Origin: Chlorobium sp.
GTDB lineage: Bacteria > Bacteroidota > Chlorobiia > Chlorobiales > Chlorobiaceae
DNA length: 19,923 bases
Assembly: GCA_028277485.1 (NCBI GenBank)
Contig: JANQGE010000017.1
Location: forward strand, 1-19,923
Direction of reading: 5' to 3'
Each line of letters begins with the position of its first letter. The first letter of the stretch is position 1. Below the pieces are notes generated by a model that saw only the letters and a program-made list of their open reading frames with translations, was not told the origin of the DNA and made no database searches. A program made the position numbers and the translations under genes. Positions 7,002 through 15,281 of the stretch are shown here, in pieces.

Positions 7002-7676
7002 ATGACACAGCAATTCGATGATGAAACGTATTTTGAAATGTCCATGCCGCTGCTCGGTGACGATTTTCCGGAACTCAACGTACAGACAACTCATGGACCG
7101 ATGAGTATTCCCGGCGATCTGCAAGGATCATGGTTTGTACTTTTCAGCCACCCTGCCGACTATACTCCGGTATGTACTACCGAGTTTGTTGCTTTCCAGC
7201 AGAGAAACGAAGAGTTCGAAAAGATCGGCTGCAAGCTGATCGGCATGAGCGTCGACCAGGTATTCTCTCATATCAAGTGGGTTGAATGGATCAAGGAAAA
7301 CCTCGACGTCGATATAACCTTCCCGATCATCGCCGCCAATGACCGTATCGCAAACCAGCTCGGCATGCTGCATCCGGGGAAAGGCACCAATACTGTTCGG
7401 GCCGTCTTCATCGGAGACCCTGAGGGCAAGGTCCGGCTTGTTCTCTACTATCCGCAGGAAATCGGCAGAAACATGGATGAAGTTCTCCGCGCGGTCAAAG
7501 CCCTGCAAACATCCGACAACAACAAGGTTGCCACACCCGCGGACTGGCCGGACAATGCACTGCTCAAAGACCGCGTCATCATCCCTCCGGCCAACAACGT
7601 CGAAGATGCCAAAAAGCGACCGGAGCAGTACGAATGCTATGACTGGTGGTTTTGTCACAAAAAGCTTGACAGGTAA
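7002..7676 (+). CDS. Peroxiredoxin, Prx6/archaeal-type
   Basis: A 224-aa thiol peroxidase that reduces H2O2, organic peroxides or peroxynitrite. The peroxidatic Cys is C58 in PADYTPVCTTE, with the active-site Pro/Thr at P51 and T55. The long C-terminal domain ends in YECYDWWFCHKKLD, with C212 and C218. This C-terminal Cys pair is typical of archaeal-type Prx6 members, in which one can act as resolving Cys. The ribosome site AAGGAG (6987-6992) is 9 nt from ATG. It converges with a PerR-type regulator across a strong palindrome. It probably responds to peroxide: a PerR-box-like palindrome lies far upstream, though repeats intervene. Confidence 0.93.
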   Translation: MTQQFDDETYFEMSMPLLGDDFPELNVQTTHGPMSIPGDLQGSWFVLFSHPADYTPVCTTEFVAFQQRNEEFEKIGCKLIGMSVDQVFSHIKWVEWIKENLDVDITFPIIAANDRIANQLGMLHPGKGTNTVRAVFIGDPEGKVRLVLYYPQEIGRNMDEVLRAVKALQTSDNNKVATPADWPDNALLKDRVIIPPANNVEDAKKRPEQYECYDWWFCHKKLDR

Positions 7677-7687
7677 GGAAGCTCCGT

Positions 7688-7723
7688 GCAATTGAAGCGC
7701 GGAATAAATAAATAGAGGTGCCC
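7688..7723 (+). repeat. GGCRCC-family element, right-end fragment
   Basis: CAATTGAAGCGCGGAATAAA followed by TAAATAGAGGTGCCC resembles the right end of copy A1 (CAATTGAATCGCGGAATAAA...). It begins 11 nt after the peroxiredoxin stop codon and abuts the palindromic terminator. Confidence 0.65.
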
Positions 7724-7726
7724 AAA

Positions 7727-7752
7727 AAGCCCTCGATGATCATCGAGGGCTT
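7727..7752. terminator. Bidirectional palindromic terminator between prx and perR
   Basis: A perfect 26-bp palindrome with half-site AAGCCCTCGATGA, placed between the convergent peroxiredoxin and regulator genes. A run of A on the left and T-rich sequence on the right make it usable in both directions. Confidence 0.8.
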
Positions 7753-7814
7753 CCTGTCATACCGAGGAAAACGTTGAAGATACCGGATCAGAAGGGGGTT
7801 TCACCGGTTCCTGT

Positions 7815-8270
7815 TCACGATGCCCGGCAGGCTCCTTCCGCACATGCACGGCAGATACCCCTGATGCTCACCCTTTTTCCCAGAACAGTAAACTGCCTTG
7901 CAATCCTTTCCGGCACCTTGATCGCGTCAAGGTCACTGTCGCAAAAATCAACAATATTGCCGCACCTGATGCAATGCAGATGGTGATGCGGCGCAATGTC
8001 CGTATCGTAGCGCCGTACTCCGGAATGGGACTCAACGGTTTCAATAACACCGATATCGGCAAACGTCAGAAGTGTTCGGTTTACGGTATCGAACGATATC
8101 GTCGGATACTCCTGAACTATTTTTTTATGGACAACATCCGCTGAAGGATGTTCAGAAGATGTGAGCAACTGCCTGTAAATCGCCAGACGCTGCGGGGTCA
8201 CCTTCAAACCGTGCTGCCTGCAGCGTTGTACGAACTGCTCAACAAGCCTTTTTGTATAATCTTCACTCAT
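7815..8270 (-). CDS. perR: PerR-type Fur-family peroxide-sensing repressor
   Basis: A 151-aa Fur-superfamily DNA-binding metalloregulator with an N-terminal winged helix (HGLKVTPQRLAIYRQLL, 20-36) and a C-terminal dimerisation domain. The five regulatory-metal ligands of Bacillus PerR (H37, D85, H91, H93, D104) align without gaps, offset by +4, to H41, D89, H95, H97 and D108. The structural zinc Cys pairs are C100-X2-C103 and C140-X2-C143. Asp at the last regulatory position, where Fur usually has Glu, favours PerR. A GTG at 8300 would add 10 residues; the ATG at 8268-8270, which gives a family-like N-terminus, is preferred. Next to a peroxiredoxin, it is expected to repress peroxide-defence genes until metal-catalysed oxidation of its His ligands. 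Confidence 0.87.
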   Translation of the reverse strand: MSEDYTKRLVEQFVQRCRQHGLKVTPQRLAIYRQLLTSSEHPSADVVHKKIVQEYPTISFDTVNRTLLTFADIGVIETVESHSGVRRYDTDIAPHHHLHCIRCGNIVDFCDSDLDAIKVPERIARQFTVLGKRVSIRGICRACAEGACRAS

Positions 8271-8323
8271 ACACGCTTCCCGTCCCGAGCCTGCCTGCAC
8301 AGCCAGGATAAAGCCCTTTCAAC

Positions 8324-8358
8324 GGGCACCTCAATTTGCTGTGCGCCCTGATTCGCCA
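8324..8358 (-). repeat. GGCRCC-family element, fragment
   Basis: GGGCACCTCAATTTGCTGTG followed by CGCCCTGATTCGCCA resembles the reverse complement of the A3 right end (GGGCGCC...AATTTGTTGCGCGCCCTGATTAC). It lies just upstream of perR, so it may be part of its promoter or leader. Confidence 0.6.
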
Positions 8359-8644
8359 GGCGGATGGGAGAGGGTGCCACTCACGACAATGTACAGATAT
8401 ATTTTAAAGGTAATAAAAAAATAAAACAGAATAAATCTTATATAAGAGAAACACCTAACACGCTCATCTCACGCAACGGCCGCGGCAGCCATGAGTGTCC
8501 CGATTACTTTGTCGGGCGGATAGAAAAGGGTTTGCTTGAGAAAGCATAATGTTCCGTTTTTTAACAGCTCCTGAAACAATGCACTTTGCTTTGTTATGCA
8601 AGATTTGATATATAGCTCCTCTTGCATTGTGCATCAAGGACGAT
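8359..8644 (+). other. Intergenic leader of uvrA with two small hairpins, no gene
   Basis: No convincing gene is visible; a 61-codon open frame from 8364 has no recognisable family and starts inside a repeat fragment. Two small stems are seen: CCCGA/TCGGG (8499-8516) and TGCTT-GAGA-AAGCA (8533-8546). A ribosome site AAGGA (8636-8640) precedes uvrA. I recognise no riboswitch and no certain LexA-type box. Confidence 0.4.
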
Positions 8645-11509
8645 ATGTCAGAATTCAGTCACATCAGCATACGGGGCGCCAGGGTTCACAACCTGAAAAA
8701 TATCTCGCTGAACATCCCCCGTAACAAATTCGTCGTCATTACGGGCATTTCAGGCTCCGGGAAATCAAGCCTGGCGTTTGACACCATCTACGCGGAGGGA
8801 CAGCGCCGTTTCATGGAAACCCTTTCCGCTTATGCCCGTCAGTATATCGGTAATATCGAACGGCCTGATGTTGATTTTATCGAAGGCCTTTCCCCGGTCA
8901 TCTCCATCGACCAGAAAAGCACCAGCCGATCCTCCCGCTCGACGGTGGGCACTATCACCGAAATACATGATTTCATCCGTCTTCTGTACGCAAAAACAGG
9001 CAGACGGTATGATCCTGCAACCGGGCGGATACTGCAAAAACAGTCGGAAGACTCAATTGTCGACACCATTCTCTCTCTGCCTGAAGGCACAAAAGTCCAG
9101 ATACTTTCCCCGCTTGTCACCGGCAGAAAAGGACATTACCGGGAACTCTTCGAAAGGCTTCTTCAGAAAGGGTTCCTCAGAGTACGCGTGGACGGCGAAC
9201 TCCGCGAGATGGAAAAAGGCATGCAGCTCGAACGTTACAGGAGCCACGCTATAGAGCTGGTTGTCGACAGGCTCGTCATACAACCGGATATCAAAGAACG
9301 CCTGAAACAAGCCGTATCCTTGGCCATCAGCATGTCGGAACACAAGTCCGCAATTATCTGCACTCCGCTCGAAAGCGAACTGAAAGAACAGTTCTACAGC
9401 ATAAAATACGCCCACGCCGACGGATCGGTACCCCTCGACACGCTTGCTCCTAATAATTTCAGCTTCAATTCGCCTTACGGAGCATGCCCGGTGTGCAACG
9501 GTCTCGGAGAAATTCGGAAGCTTTCCGCCGAACTGATGATACCTGACCGGAACTTATCCTTGAACCAGGGTGCGATCGAACCGTTCGGAAAACCAGGGAA
9601 ACGCAACCTCTGGCAGGTAGTGAAAACCATTGCAAAACAATACAAATTCACGCTGGATCATCCGGTCACGAAAATACCCCGTGAGGCTCTTGACATACTG
9701 CTAAAAGGCTCCGGCAACGTCACATTCGATGTCACCTACAGCTACGCCGGGAAAGACTATGTTTATCCGCAGAACTTTCCAGGAGCAGTTGCTTATGTGG
9801 CCGAGCTTCAGAAAAACTCCGGCTCTTCGAAAATCAAAGAGTGGGCGGAAAGTTTTGTGATAAAACAGCCTTGCCCGGAATGCGGCGGGGCGCGTCTTCG
9901 CAAGGAAAGCCTGCACGTGAAAGTTAACGGCCTTAACATACACGAGCTGGAATCCCTGCCGCTGCAGGCCGCCCTTGATTTCTTTCACGACCTTCCGGCT
10001 CACCTGACAGAAAAAGAGAGGATGGTCGGCACTCCGATCCTTCACGAGATAACCAAGCGTCTTGAATTCCTTCTCAATGTCGGGCTCGGCTACCTTGCCC
10101 TGAACCGGGGAGCCCAGACCCTCTCCGGCGGCGAAGCACAAAGGATAAGGCTCGCCTCCCAGCTTGGCTCACAGCTCAGTGGAGTCCTCTATGTGCTGGA
10201 CGAACCAAGCATCGGCCTGCACCAGCGGGACAACCACAAGCTTATCAGTTCACTGCACCGCCTCAGAGATATCGGCAATACCGTCCTCGTTGTCGAACAC
10301 GACAGAGATACCATGCTTATGGCAGACGAGATTATCGACCTCGGACCGGGGGCAGGCGAGCACGGCGGGGAAATCGTCGCACAGGGACATGCATCGGGGC
10401 TGGATAAAAACTGCTTAACAGCCGCATACCTCAGGGGAGAAAAAGATGTGTGCTCCGAAAAGAAAAGGGTAGAAAGCAGGGAAACCAGGTTTATCACACT
10501 TCAGGGATGCAGGGGAAACAATCTGCAAAGCGTCGATGTCCGCTTTCCTCTCGGCACGCTCATCTGCGTCACCGGCGTCAGTGGCTCGGGCAAGTCAACG
10601 CTGATAAACGAGACATTGTACCCTATTCTTGCCAGGCATTTCTATCGATCGAAACTGCTGACCCACCCCTACGACACAATTGACGGGCTGAAACATATCG
10701 ACAAGGTGATCAATGTGGACCAGTCCCCCATAGGCCGGACACCGCGGTCGAATCCGGCAACGTATACCGGGGCATTCACCTTCATCAGGGACTTTTTCGC
10801 ACGCCTTCCCGAGGCTCAGATAAGAGGATACAAACCCGGACGGTTCAGCTTCAACATCAAAGGAGGACGCTGCGAGACCTGTCAGGGAGCAGGAACAAAA
10901 AAGATCGAGATGAACTTTCTGCCGGACGTCTACGTACAGTGCGACACCTGCAAGGGAAAACGCTATAACCGGGAAACCCTGCAGGTGAAATACAAGGGAA
11001 AATCCATTGCCGACGTGCTGGACATGACCGCCGAGGAGGCCGGAGAATTCTTTACAGACTTCCCCCGTATAAAACGTATTCTCTCAACCATGCAGAGCGT
11101 CGGACTCGGTTATATCAAACTCGGGCAACCCTCGCCTCTGCTCTCAGGCGGAGAAGCCCAGCGCATTAAACTTTCCGCGGAACTGGCCAAGATACAGACC
11201 GGAAAAACCCTTTATATTCTTGACGAACCAACGACGGGCTTGCACTTCCAGGATATCCAGCATTTGCTTGACGTCCTGCGGAAACTTGTACACAAAGGCA
11301 ATACGGTTATTATTATCGAGCACAACCTGGACATCATCAAAAATGCCGACTGGATTATCGATCTCGGCCCTGAAGGAGGAGAAGACGGCGGAACGCTCAT
11401 TGCTGAAGGACCTCCCGGCTTCATAGCCGACACAACCGCTTCCTACACCGGGCAATTTCTTGCTCAGGAACTGAAGAGTGCATCAAGCAATGGGCCGGAT
11501 CACCTGTAG
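8645..11509 (+). CDS. uvrA: UvrABC excinuclease subunit A
   Basis: A 954-aa DNA-damage recognition ATPase of nucleotide excision repair, which loads UvrB on lesions. It has two ABC-type ATPase modules. The first has Walker A GISGSGKSS (34-42) and signature LSGGEAQR (from 493); the second has Walker A GVSGSGKST (644-652) and signature LSGGEAQR (from 833). Both have VLDEP/ILDEP Walker B motifs. Cys pairs C281-X2-C284 and C410-X2-C413 bracket the insertion region of the first module, and the second zinc finger is C743-X2-C746-X19-C766-X2-C769. A TTG at 8627 is in frame, but the ATG at 8645 with AAGGA at 8636-8640 fits the family N-terminus. The last 10 nt overlap the convergent HAD hydrolase gene, and no terminator is visible there. 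Confidence 0.97.
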   Translation: MSEFSHISIRGARVHNLKNISLNIPRNKFVVITGISGSGKSSLAFDTIYAEGQRRFMETLSAYARQYIGNIERPDVDFIEGLSPVISIDQKSTSRSSRSTVGTITEIHDFIRLLYAKTGRRYDPATGRILQKQSEDSIVDTILSLPEGTKVQILSPLVTGRKGHYRELFERLLQKGFLRVRVDGELREMEKGMQLERYRSHAIELVVDRLVIQPDIKERLKQAVSLAISMSEHKSAIICTPLESELKEQFYSIKYAHADGSVPLDTLAPNNFSFNSPYGACPVCNGLGEIRKLSAELMIPDRNLSLNQGAIEPFGKPGKRNLWQVVKTIAKQYKFTLDHPVTKIPREALDILLKGSGNVTFDVTYSYAGKDYVYPQNFPGAVAYVAELQKNSGSSKIKEWAESFVIKQPCPECGGARLRKESLHVKVNGLNIHELESLPLQAALDFFHDLPAHLTEKERMVGTPILHEITKRLEFLLNVGLGYLALNRGAQTLSGGEAQRIRLASQLGSQLSGVLYVLDEPSIGLHQRDNHKLISSLHRLRDIGNTVLVVEHDRDTMLMADEIIDLGPGAGEHGGEIVAQGHASGLDKNCLTAAYLRGEKDVCSEKKRVESRETRFITLQGCRGNNLQSVDVRFPLGTLICVTGVSGSGKSTLINETLYPILARHFYRSKLLTHPYDTIDGLKHIDKVINVDQSPIGRTPRSNPATYTGAFTFIRDFFARLPEAQIRGYKPGRFSFNIKGGRCETCQGAGTKKIEMNFLPDVYVQCDTCKGKRYNRETLQVKYKGKSIADVLDMTAEEAGEFFTDFPRIKRILSTMQSVGLGYIKLGQPSPLLSGGEAQRIKLSAELAKIQTGKTLYILDEPTTGLHFQDIQHLLDVLRKLVHKGNTVIIIEHNLDIIKNADWIIDLGPEGGEDGGTLIAEGPPGFIADTTASYTGQFLAQELKSASSNGPDHL

Positions 11510-12168
11510 CCGTCCTCACTGCTTTTCAATTCCGACCGCAGATGTTTCAGAACCCCGGCAACATCATCTTCAATGGCGTGCGCTCGCTCGAACTTCTGAA
11601 TCCGCGTCAGATGGTTCGGGACAACGACACAGGTAATCCCGGCAGCAAGTGCTGAAGCAAGGCCCCGTTCGGAGTCTTCAACTGCGAGACAGGATCGTGG
11701 CTCCACAGCCAGACGCTCCATTGCTGTAAGATAGGGCTCGGGGTGGGGCTTGGTTTCAGTTACATCATCATGGGTCACTATAACGTCAAAATAACCGTGC
11801 AAACCGCTGGAACGGTGCATTAAATCAACTTTTTCACGGGGACTTCCCGTAACAACCCCCTGCTTGAACTGTCCGGCAAGAGTATCGAGTGTTTCACGAA
11901 CTTTGGGCCGCAAAGGGATCGGATGTTGAAGCGCCTCGAAAAACTGCCGGTCGCGCCGCTCAACAGCGGCATTGACAACATCGTTTTCCATACCCAGATC
12001 CTGTGCCACCTGGCGAGTACGTTTCGCCTTGCTCAGATACTCCACACCCCAGTACTCCTCCGTCAGAACAAATCCGAAATCGGCAAACACCGCCTGTGTC
12101 AGCTTGAAAAAAATAGCCTCACTGTCGAGAAGAAGCCCGTCGTTGTCCCATAAAATCGCTCTTATCAT
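11500..12168 (-). CDS. HAD-superfamily phosphatase/phosphomutase, beta-PGM-like
   Basis: A 222-aa haloacid-dehalogenase hydrolase with an alpha-helical cap of the beta-phosphoglucomutase/sugar-phosphatase subclass. Motif I is D8-N-D10-G-L (Asp nucleophile D8, general acid D10), motif II is T107 in VVTGSPR, motif III is K140 in TKPHPEPY, and motif IV is E164-D165 in VEDSERG. The substrate cannot be read from sequence; small phosphosugars or nucleotides are typical. Its ATG lies 2 nt after the stop of the upstream lipoprotein hydrolase gene, suggesting translational coupling, and its 3' end overlaps uvrA by 10 nt on the opposite strand. Confidence 0.9.
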   Translation of the reverse strand: MIRAILWDNDGLLLDSEAIFFKLTQAVFADFGFVLTEEYWGVEYLSKAKRTRQVAQDLGMENDVVNAAVERRDRQFFEALQHPIPLRPKVRETLDTLAGQFKQGVVTGSPREKVDLMHRSSGLHGYFDVIVTHDDVTETKPHPEPYLTAMERLAVEPRSCLAVEDSERGLASALAAGITCVVVPNHLTRIQKFERAHAIEDDVAGVLKHLRSELKSSEDGYR

Positions 12169-12170
12169 TC

Positions 12171-13265
12171 CTATTTCTTAAACCTCCAGTAGCGACCCTC
12201 TGTTGTGTCAACCGCCTCAAGGGAAAAGCGCTCATTTGCCTTCAGTTCTTCATTGAGGATGTAATACATATCCGAGAGCACAGCTCTTGAACCGTTGTAG
12301 TAAGAATGTCCCAGAAAGCTCGTATCGACATTCGAAGCGTCAATCGTCTCGATGCCCGGAACAATCAGGGGAATACCATGAACATCGCCCACCCTCGGGT
12401 AACCGTGAATCCTTTTAGAAAGTTTCAGCGCCTTGTCCCTGCTCGACGTATAAATGGTAATCAGGGCACCCGACTGTGTAAGGCTTCCGGCTATATCCCT
12501 TTTGAAAACCTCCGCATCAATATCAGGAGCGGTAAGCAGCAGTGCCTTGAAATGATTTTTCCGGCACGGCCGTTTCTCGATCAGTTCCAGGACAGCCCCG
12601 GTCAGCGCACGGTTACCCATGCTGTGCGCTATAAGAAAAATACTTTCCGCCCCTGACCTCATGACAATATCTTCAAGAAACCCTTTAAGGTTTTTTTCCG
12701 ACCACATGACGCTGGCTTCGTCGGCCGGGTATCCGCTGACCTTTCCACGGGAGGGCCAGCTATAGAAGACCGGGCAGCCCCCAAAATCAAGATCCTCGAC
12801 TATTTGTGCCATCCGGCGGGCGGCTTTTTCAAAGGTCATGTTGTAACCGTGCACGAAAACCAGCATGCTTTTGTCAGCCGAGCGGTCAACAAAGCCGGAC
12901 ATCTTATCGAAATAATCCATTTTATCATGAAGAGAAACATCAGCAAGCACAACATGCTCCATGACATCCTTGTTGAATATAGGGCTTTCGAGCTCTCCAA
13001 TACGATGGTCCGGCGGAACCGAAACCGCACAGATACCGTAAGATAATGCCCCCCGGTCACTGCCGAACATCTTTCCCGGTTCCTCCGAATCCGTATGGTT
13101 CCTGTCGGTTGCAAAAAAGATCCTGACCGGCGGCTCGGGCAGTTCCTCCAGAGCAGTTACCGCGGTTGATGCACACCCGCCGAGAAAAAAAGCAAGCAAA
13201 ACAAGCAGATTGATGCAGATCTTTTTCCGGGGAGCCATGGCTGATGCTTTAAGTAATTTACTCAT
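12171..13265 (-). CDS. Lipoprotein alpha/beta hydrolase, DUF900 family
   Basis: A 364-aa predicted lipoprotein with a basic N-terminus, a hydrophobic stretch ending in the lipobox LGGC (C31), and then an alpha/beta-hydrolase domain. The oxyanion strand is LVFVHGYN (135-142), the nucleophile elbow is AHSMGN (S215), an acid candidate is in TAPDID, and the late His is probably the one in FLGHSYY. This architecture matches DUF900 esterase-like proteins; the natural substrate is unknown. The open frame extends to 13304, but the extra 13 codons run into a repeat fragment. The ATG at 13263-13265 has a GAGGG ribosome site (about 13271-13277). It is the first gene of a tight pair with the HAD phosphatase. 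Confidence 0.85.
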   Translation of the reverse strand: MSKLLKASAMAPRKKICINLLVLLAFFLGGCASTAVTALEELPEPPVRIFFATDRNHTDSEEPGKMFGSDRGALSYGICAVSVPPDHRIGELESPIFNKDVMEHVVLADVSLHDKMDYFDKMSGFVDRSADKSMLVFVHGYNMTFEKAARRMAQIVEDLDFGGCPVFYSWPSRGKVSGYPADEASVMWSEKNLKGFLEDIVMRSGAESIFLIAHSMGNRALTGAVLELIEKRPCRKNHFKALLLTAPDIDAEVFKRDIAGSLTQSGALITIYTSSRDKALKLSKRIHGYPRVGDVHGIPLIVPGIETIDASNVDTSFLGHSYYNGSRAVLSDMYYILNEELKANERFSLEAVDTTEGRYWRFKK

Positions 13266-13278
13266 AGAAACCCTCTTC

Positions 13279-13315
13279 TGTCCGACCGACGAAGCAGTGT
13301 GCAACAGAGGTACCC
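13279..13315 (+). repeat. GGCRCC-family element fragment, left of composite D
   Basis: GTCCGACCGACGAAGCAGTG followed by TGCAACAGAGGTACC resembles a degenerate right end of the A3 element (CCGATCAACGAAGTAATC...GCAACAA...GAGGCGCC). A further right-end scrap, ATAGAGGTGCC, abuts the far side of composite D at 13675-13685. Both family types therefore co-occur at this locus, as they also do around 370-430 and 1310-1410. Confidence 0.5.
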
Positions 13316-13331
13316 TGAAGATAATGTATAG

Positions 13332-13674
13332 CCTGAATAATTCATGAAAGTCCGAACACCTGGACTGCAGCTTTCACAGGAGAACCGGCATTCATGTCAA
13401 GAAAGTCAAAGGTCAAAAGGCAAAAGATGGATATCAAAACCCAACCCTTGATTTCCGTTTGTTTCTTTCGGGGGTCGCCGTCGCCGTCGGTATCGGGAAT
13501 CGAAGAGTATTGCTATGATAGCTCGTTAGCTCAATAGCAATGCCACTTTTCCCCAACTGGTCACCCGTCATGCTTTTTTGCCAACTGCCTACTGGATACT
13601 GCCAACTGATTCCCTCTCGTCACTTGTCACTGTTACTTGTTACTCGTCACTATTCCATTGGTGAATTATTCAGG
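13332..13674 (+). repeat. Composite repeat element D with CCTGAATAATTCA ends
   Basis: A 343-bp block bounded by CCTGAATAATTCA (13332-13344) and TGAATTATTCAGG (13662-13674), the same ends as element B. Next to the left end, both B and D read TGARAGT followed by CRAACACC. Inside are a TCGCCGTC/CGGTATC segment, a hairpin with arms ATTGCTAT / ATAGCAAT (about 13509-13541), and a heptamer series GCCAACT, GCCTACT, GGATACT, GCCAACT from 13580, continuing in 7-nt phase into GTCACTT-type units. No gene is visible in 13266-13717. Confidence 0.82.
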
Positions 13675-13717
13675 ATAGAGGTGCCTTAAAAAATACAGAG
13701 TTTTCTCCCGACATCTT

Positions 13718-14782
13718 CTATTTCTTCTTCAGGGGCAGAAAAGTCCGTATTATCAAAGCCAGCAGAATCACAGAAGAACCCATGGCGATAATTCCGCCTT
13801 CGTCACCAGGCGCTTGCTGAATCCAGTCCGTTATGTCAAGCCCCAGGAATGCATAGAGATAATTGACAAGCATACCGGCAACAAAAGACATAACGATGAT
13901 GACAGTGAGGTAGACAACTGCGGCTTTTTTGCCGAGAATCTTTGAAACAACCGTAAGCGAGGCAACATTGGTAGCCGGCCCGGCCAGAAGAAAAACCAGA
14001 GCTGCCCCGGGCGAAATGCCTTTTAACGCCAGCGCGGCTGCAATGGGGGTAGAAGCCGTCGCGCACACATAGAGAGGTATTGCGATTGCCAGCATCAACA
14101 CCATCGAAAGATATTCGTTTCCGAAATAGCTGTTTATAGTTTCCGGGGAAATGAACACAGATATAACTCCTGCAAGAAAGATTCCCAACAAAAACCATTT
14201 GCCGATATCACGCAGCAAATCATTAAAAGCAAACCCCATTCCTCCTTTGAGTTTGTCAGTGAAGGACTCTTTTTTCCGGACATCATGCTCACAGCAGCAG
14301 GAATCGCTGCACGACGGCTCGGGAGATTGGACCTTCCGCTGAGTTTTTTTCTCTTTCTTCTCTTCGGTGAACGATACCGAAATGCCGGCCGCAACCGCCG
14401 TAAAGAATGACACGACCGGCCTTATCAACGTCATGAGCGGATCAAGAAGCGCATATGTTACAGCAATGGAATCAACGCCGGTTTCAGGTGTGGATATCAG
14501 AAATGAGGTTACAGCTCCTTTTCCCGCCCCCTGTTGCTTCAACCCCGCGGCAGCAGGGAGAACCCCGCAGCTGCACAATGGAACCGGAACCCCTAAAGCC
14601 GAGGCCTTGACAATACTTGACATACCGTTTCCCCCGAGATGCCTGGTTATAAAATCAGGGGGCAGCAGCGCTTTAAAAAGTCCGGCGACAAAAAAGCCGA
14701 GCAGCACAAAAGGAGCCGACTCCAAAAGCACCCCCCATGAAGCCAACATGACATCGTAGATAATGTTAAGAACGGTATTCAT
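13718..14782 (-). CDS. Permease of the DUF318/SO_0444 family, putative metal efflux
   Basis: A 354-aa polytopic inner-membrane protein of the permease family that includes SO_0444-like putative Cu/Zn exporters and arsenical permease relatives. Conserved features are PVPLCSCGVLPAAAG (C70, C72), STPETGVDS (98-105), and CATASTPIAAAL in the second half (C240), the two halves being pseudo-symmetric. The central cytoplasmic loop is charged and Cys-rich (C158, C162, C163, C164, H166), a plausible metal-handling site. It lies 91 bp downstream of, and on the same strand as, a CadC-like metal sensor, so it is very probably that sensor's target. The substrate is inferred; soft divalent metals or arsenicals are possible. 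The C-terminus ends 43 bp before composite repeat D. Confidence 0.87.
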   Translation of the reverse strand: MNTVLNIIYDVMLASWGVLLESAPFVLLGFFVAGLFKALLPPDFITRHLGGNGMSSIVKASALGVPVPLCSCGVLPAAAGLKQQGAGKGAVTSFLISTPETGVDSIAVTYALLDPLMTLIRPVVSFFTAVAAGISVSFTEEKKEKKTQRKVQSPEPSCSDSCCCEHDVRKKESFTDKLKGGMGFAFNDLLRDIGKWFLLGIFLAGVISVFISPETINSYFGNEYLSMVLMLAIAIPLYVCATASTPIAAALALKGISPGAALVFLLAGPATNVASLTVVSKILGKKAAVVYLTVIIVMSFVAGMLVNYLYAFLGLDITDWIQQAPGDEGGIIAMGSSVILLALIIRTFLPLKKK

Positions 14783-14844
14783 TACTTTTTCCCCGGCAAC
14801 CGTTTCATGTAAACCCTTCTTCTCATCAACAAATGCTCATGTGA

Positions 14845-14860
14845 TGATATGATCATATGA
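14845..14860. promoter_or_regulatory. AT-rich palindrome between sensor and permease genes
   Basis: ATATGATCATAT (14847-14858) is a perfect 12-bp palindrome inside an extended near-palindrome TGATATGATCATATGA. It lies in the 91-bp gap upstream of the permease start and may be a second operator for the CadC-like regulator. Its sequence only loosely resembles the site at 15266-15281. Confidence 0.35.
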
Positions 14861-14873
14861 ACTGCAAAAAAAA

Positions 14874-15248
14874 TCACTGTTTTCGCTGCAACTGTTCGGC
14901 GACATGTTCCGAGCCAAGCTGAATAAGCCTTTGGATATGTGTATCATCCAGAGAGTAAAAAACATTTTTCCCTTCTTTTCTTGATTTGACGATCTTGCCG
15001 GCTCTCAGGACACGGAGCTGATGCGACACTGCCGACTGATTCATCTCCAGAAGCGAGGTAAGATCGCACACACAAAGTTCCGAATGGTACAGGGCGTTAA
15101 GTATTTTCACCCTTGTATGATCCCCCAATACCTTGAACAACTCTGCAAGGTCACGCAGCGTTTCTTCGGGCATCATGGCTTTCTTTGCTTTTTCAAGCAT
15201 TTCAGGGTGAAAGCACTCTTCCTGACATACTTCCGTTCTTTCTGGCAT
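14874..15248 (-). CDS. CadC/ArsR-SmtB family metal-sensing repressor
   Basis: A 124-aa winged-helix repressor that releases DNA on binding metal. Compared with S. aureus CadC, both metal sites are present with a constant +1 offset. The alpha3N site is C8, C12, C59 and C61 (CadC C7, C11, C58, C60; ELCVCDL motif). The alpha5 site is D102, H104, H115 and E118 (CadC D101, H103, H114, E117). The recognition helix region is MNQSAVSHQLRVLRAG (69-84). An ATG at 15281 is in frame but lies inside the putative operator; the ATG at 15248, with AGAGGA 8 nt upstream, is chosen. It precedes the efflux-type permease. The expected inducers are Cd, Pb, Bi or Zn by analogy with CadC. Confidence 0.88.
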   Translation of the reverse strand: MPERTEVCQEECFHPEMLEKAKKAMMPEETLRDLAELFKVLGDHTRVKILNALYHSELCVCDLTSLLEMNQSAVSHQLRVLRAGKIVKSRKEGKNVFYSLDDTHIQRLIQLGSEHVAEQLQRKQ

Positions 15249-15265
15249 GGCGATATCCTCTTTAC

Positions 15266-15281
15266 ATGAATACATGTTCAT
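15266..15281 (-). promoter_or_regulatory. SmtB/CadC-type operator upstream of the metal sensor
   Basis: On the minus strand, ATGAACATGTATTCAT is an inverted repeat (ATGAA/TTCAT) and closely resembles the 12-2-12 sites of SmtB/ZiaR-class repressors, which carry TGAACA...TATTCA. It lies 17 nt upstream of the chosen start codon and just before the ribosome site, where repressor binding would block transcription. Confidence 0.72.

Noticed and set aside
8364..8549. 61-aa open frame upstream of uvrA
   Set aside because: Starts at the edge of a repeat fragment, shows no known motif and no convincing ribosome site.
8359..8644. A riboswitch or SOS box upstream of uvrA
   Set aside because: Only two 5-bp stems are visible; no known aptamer core and no sequence I could confidently call a LexA site.
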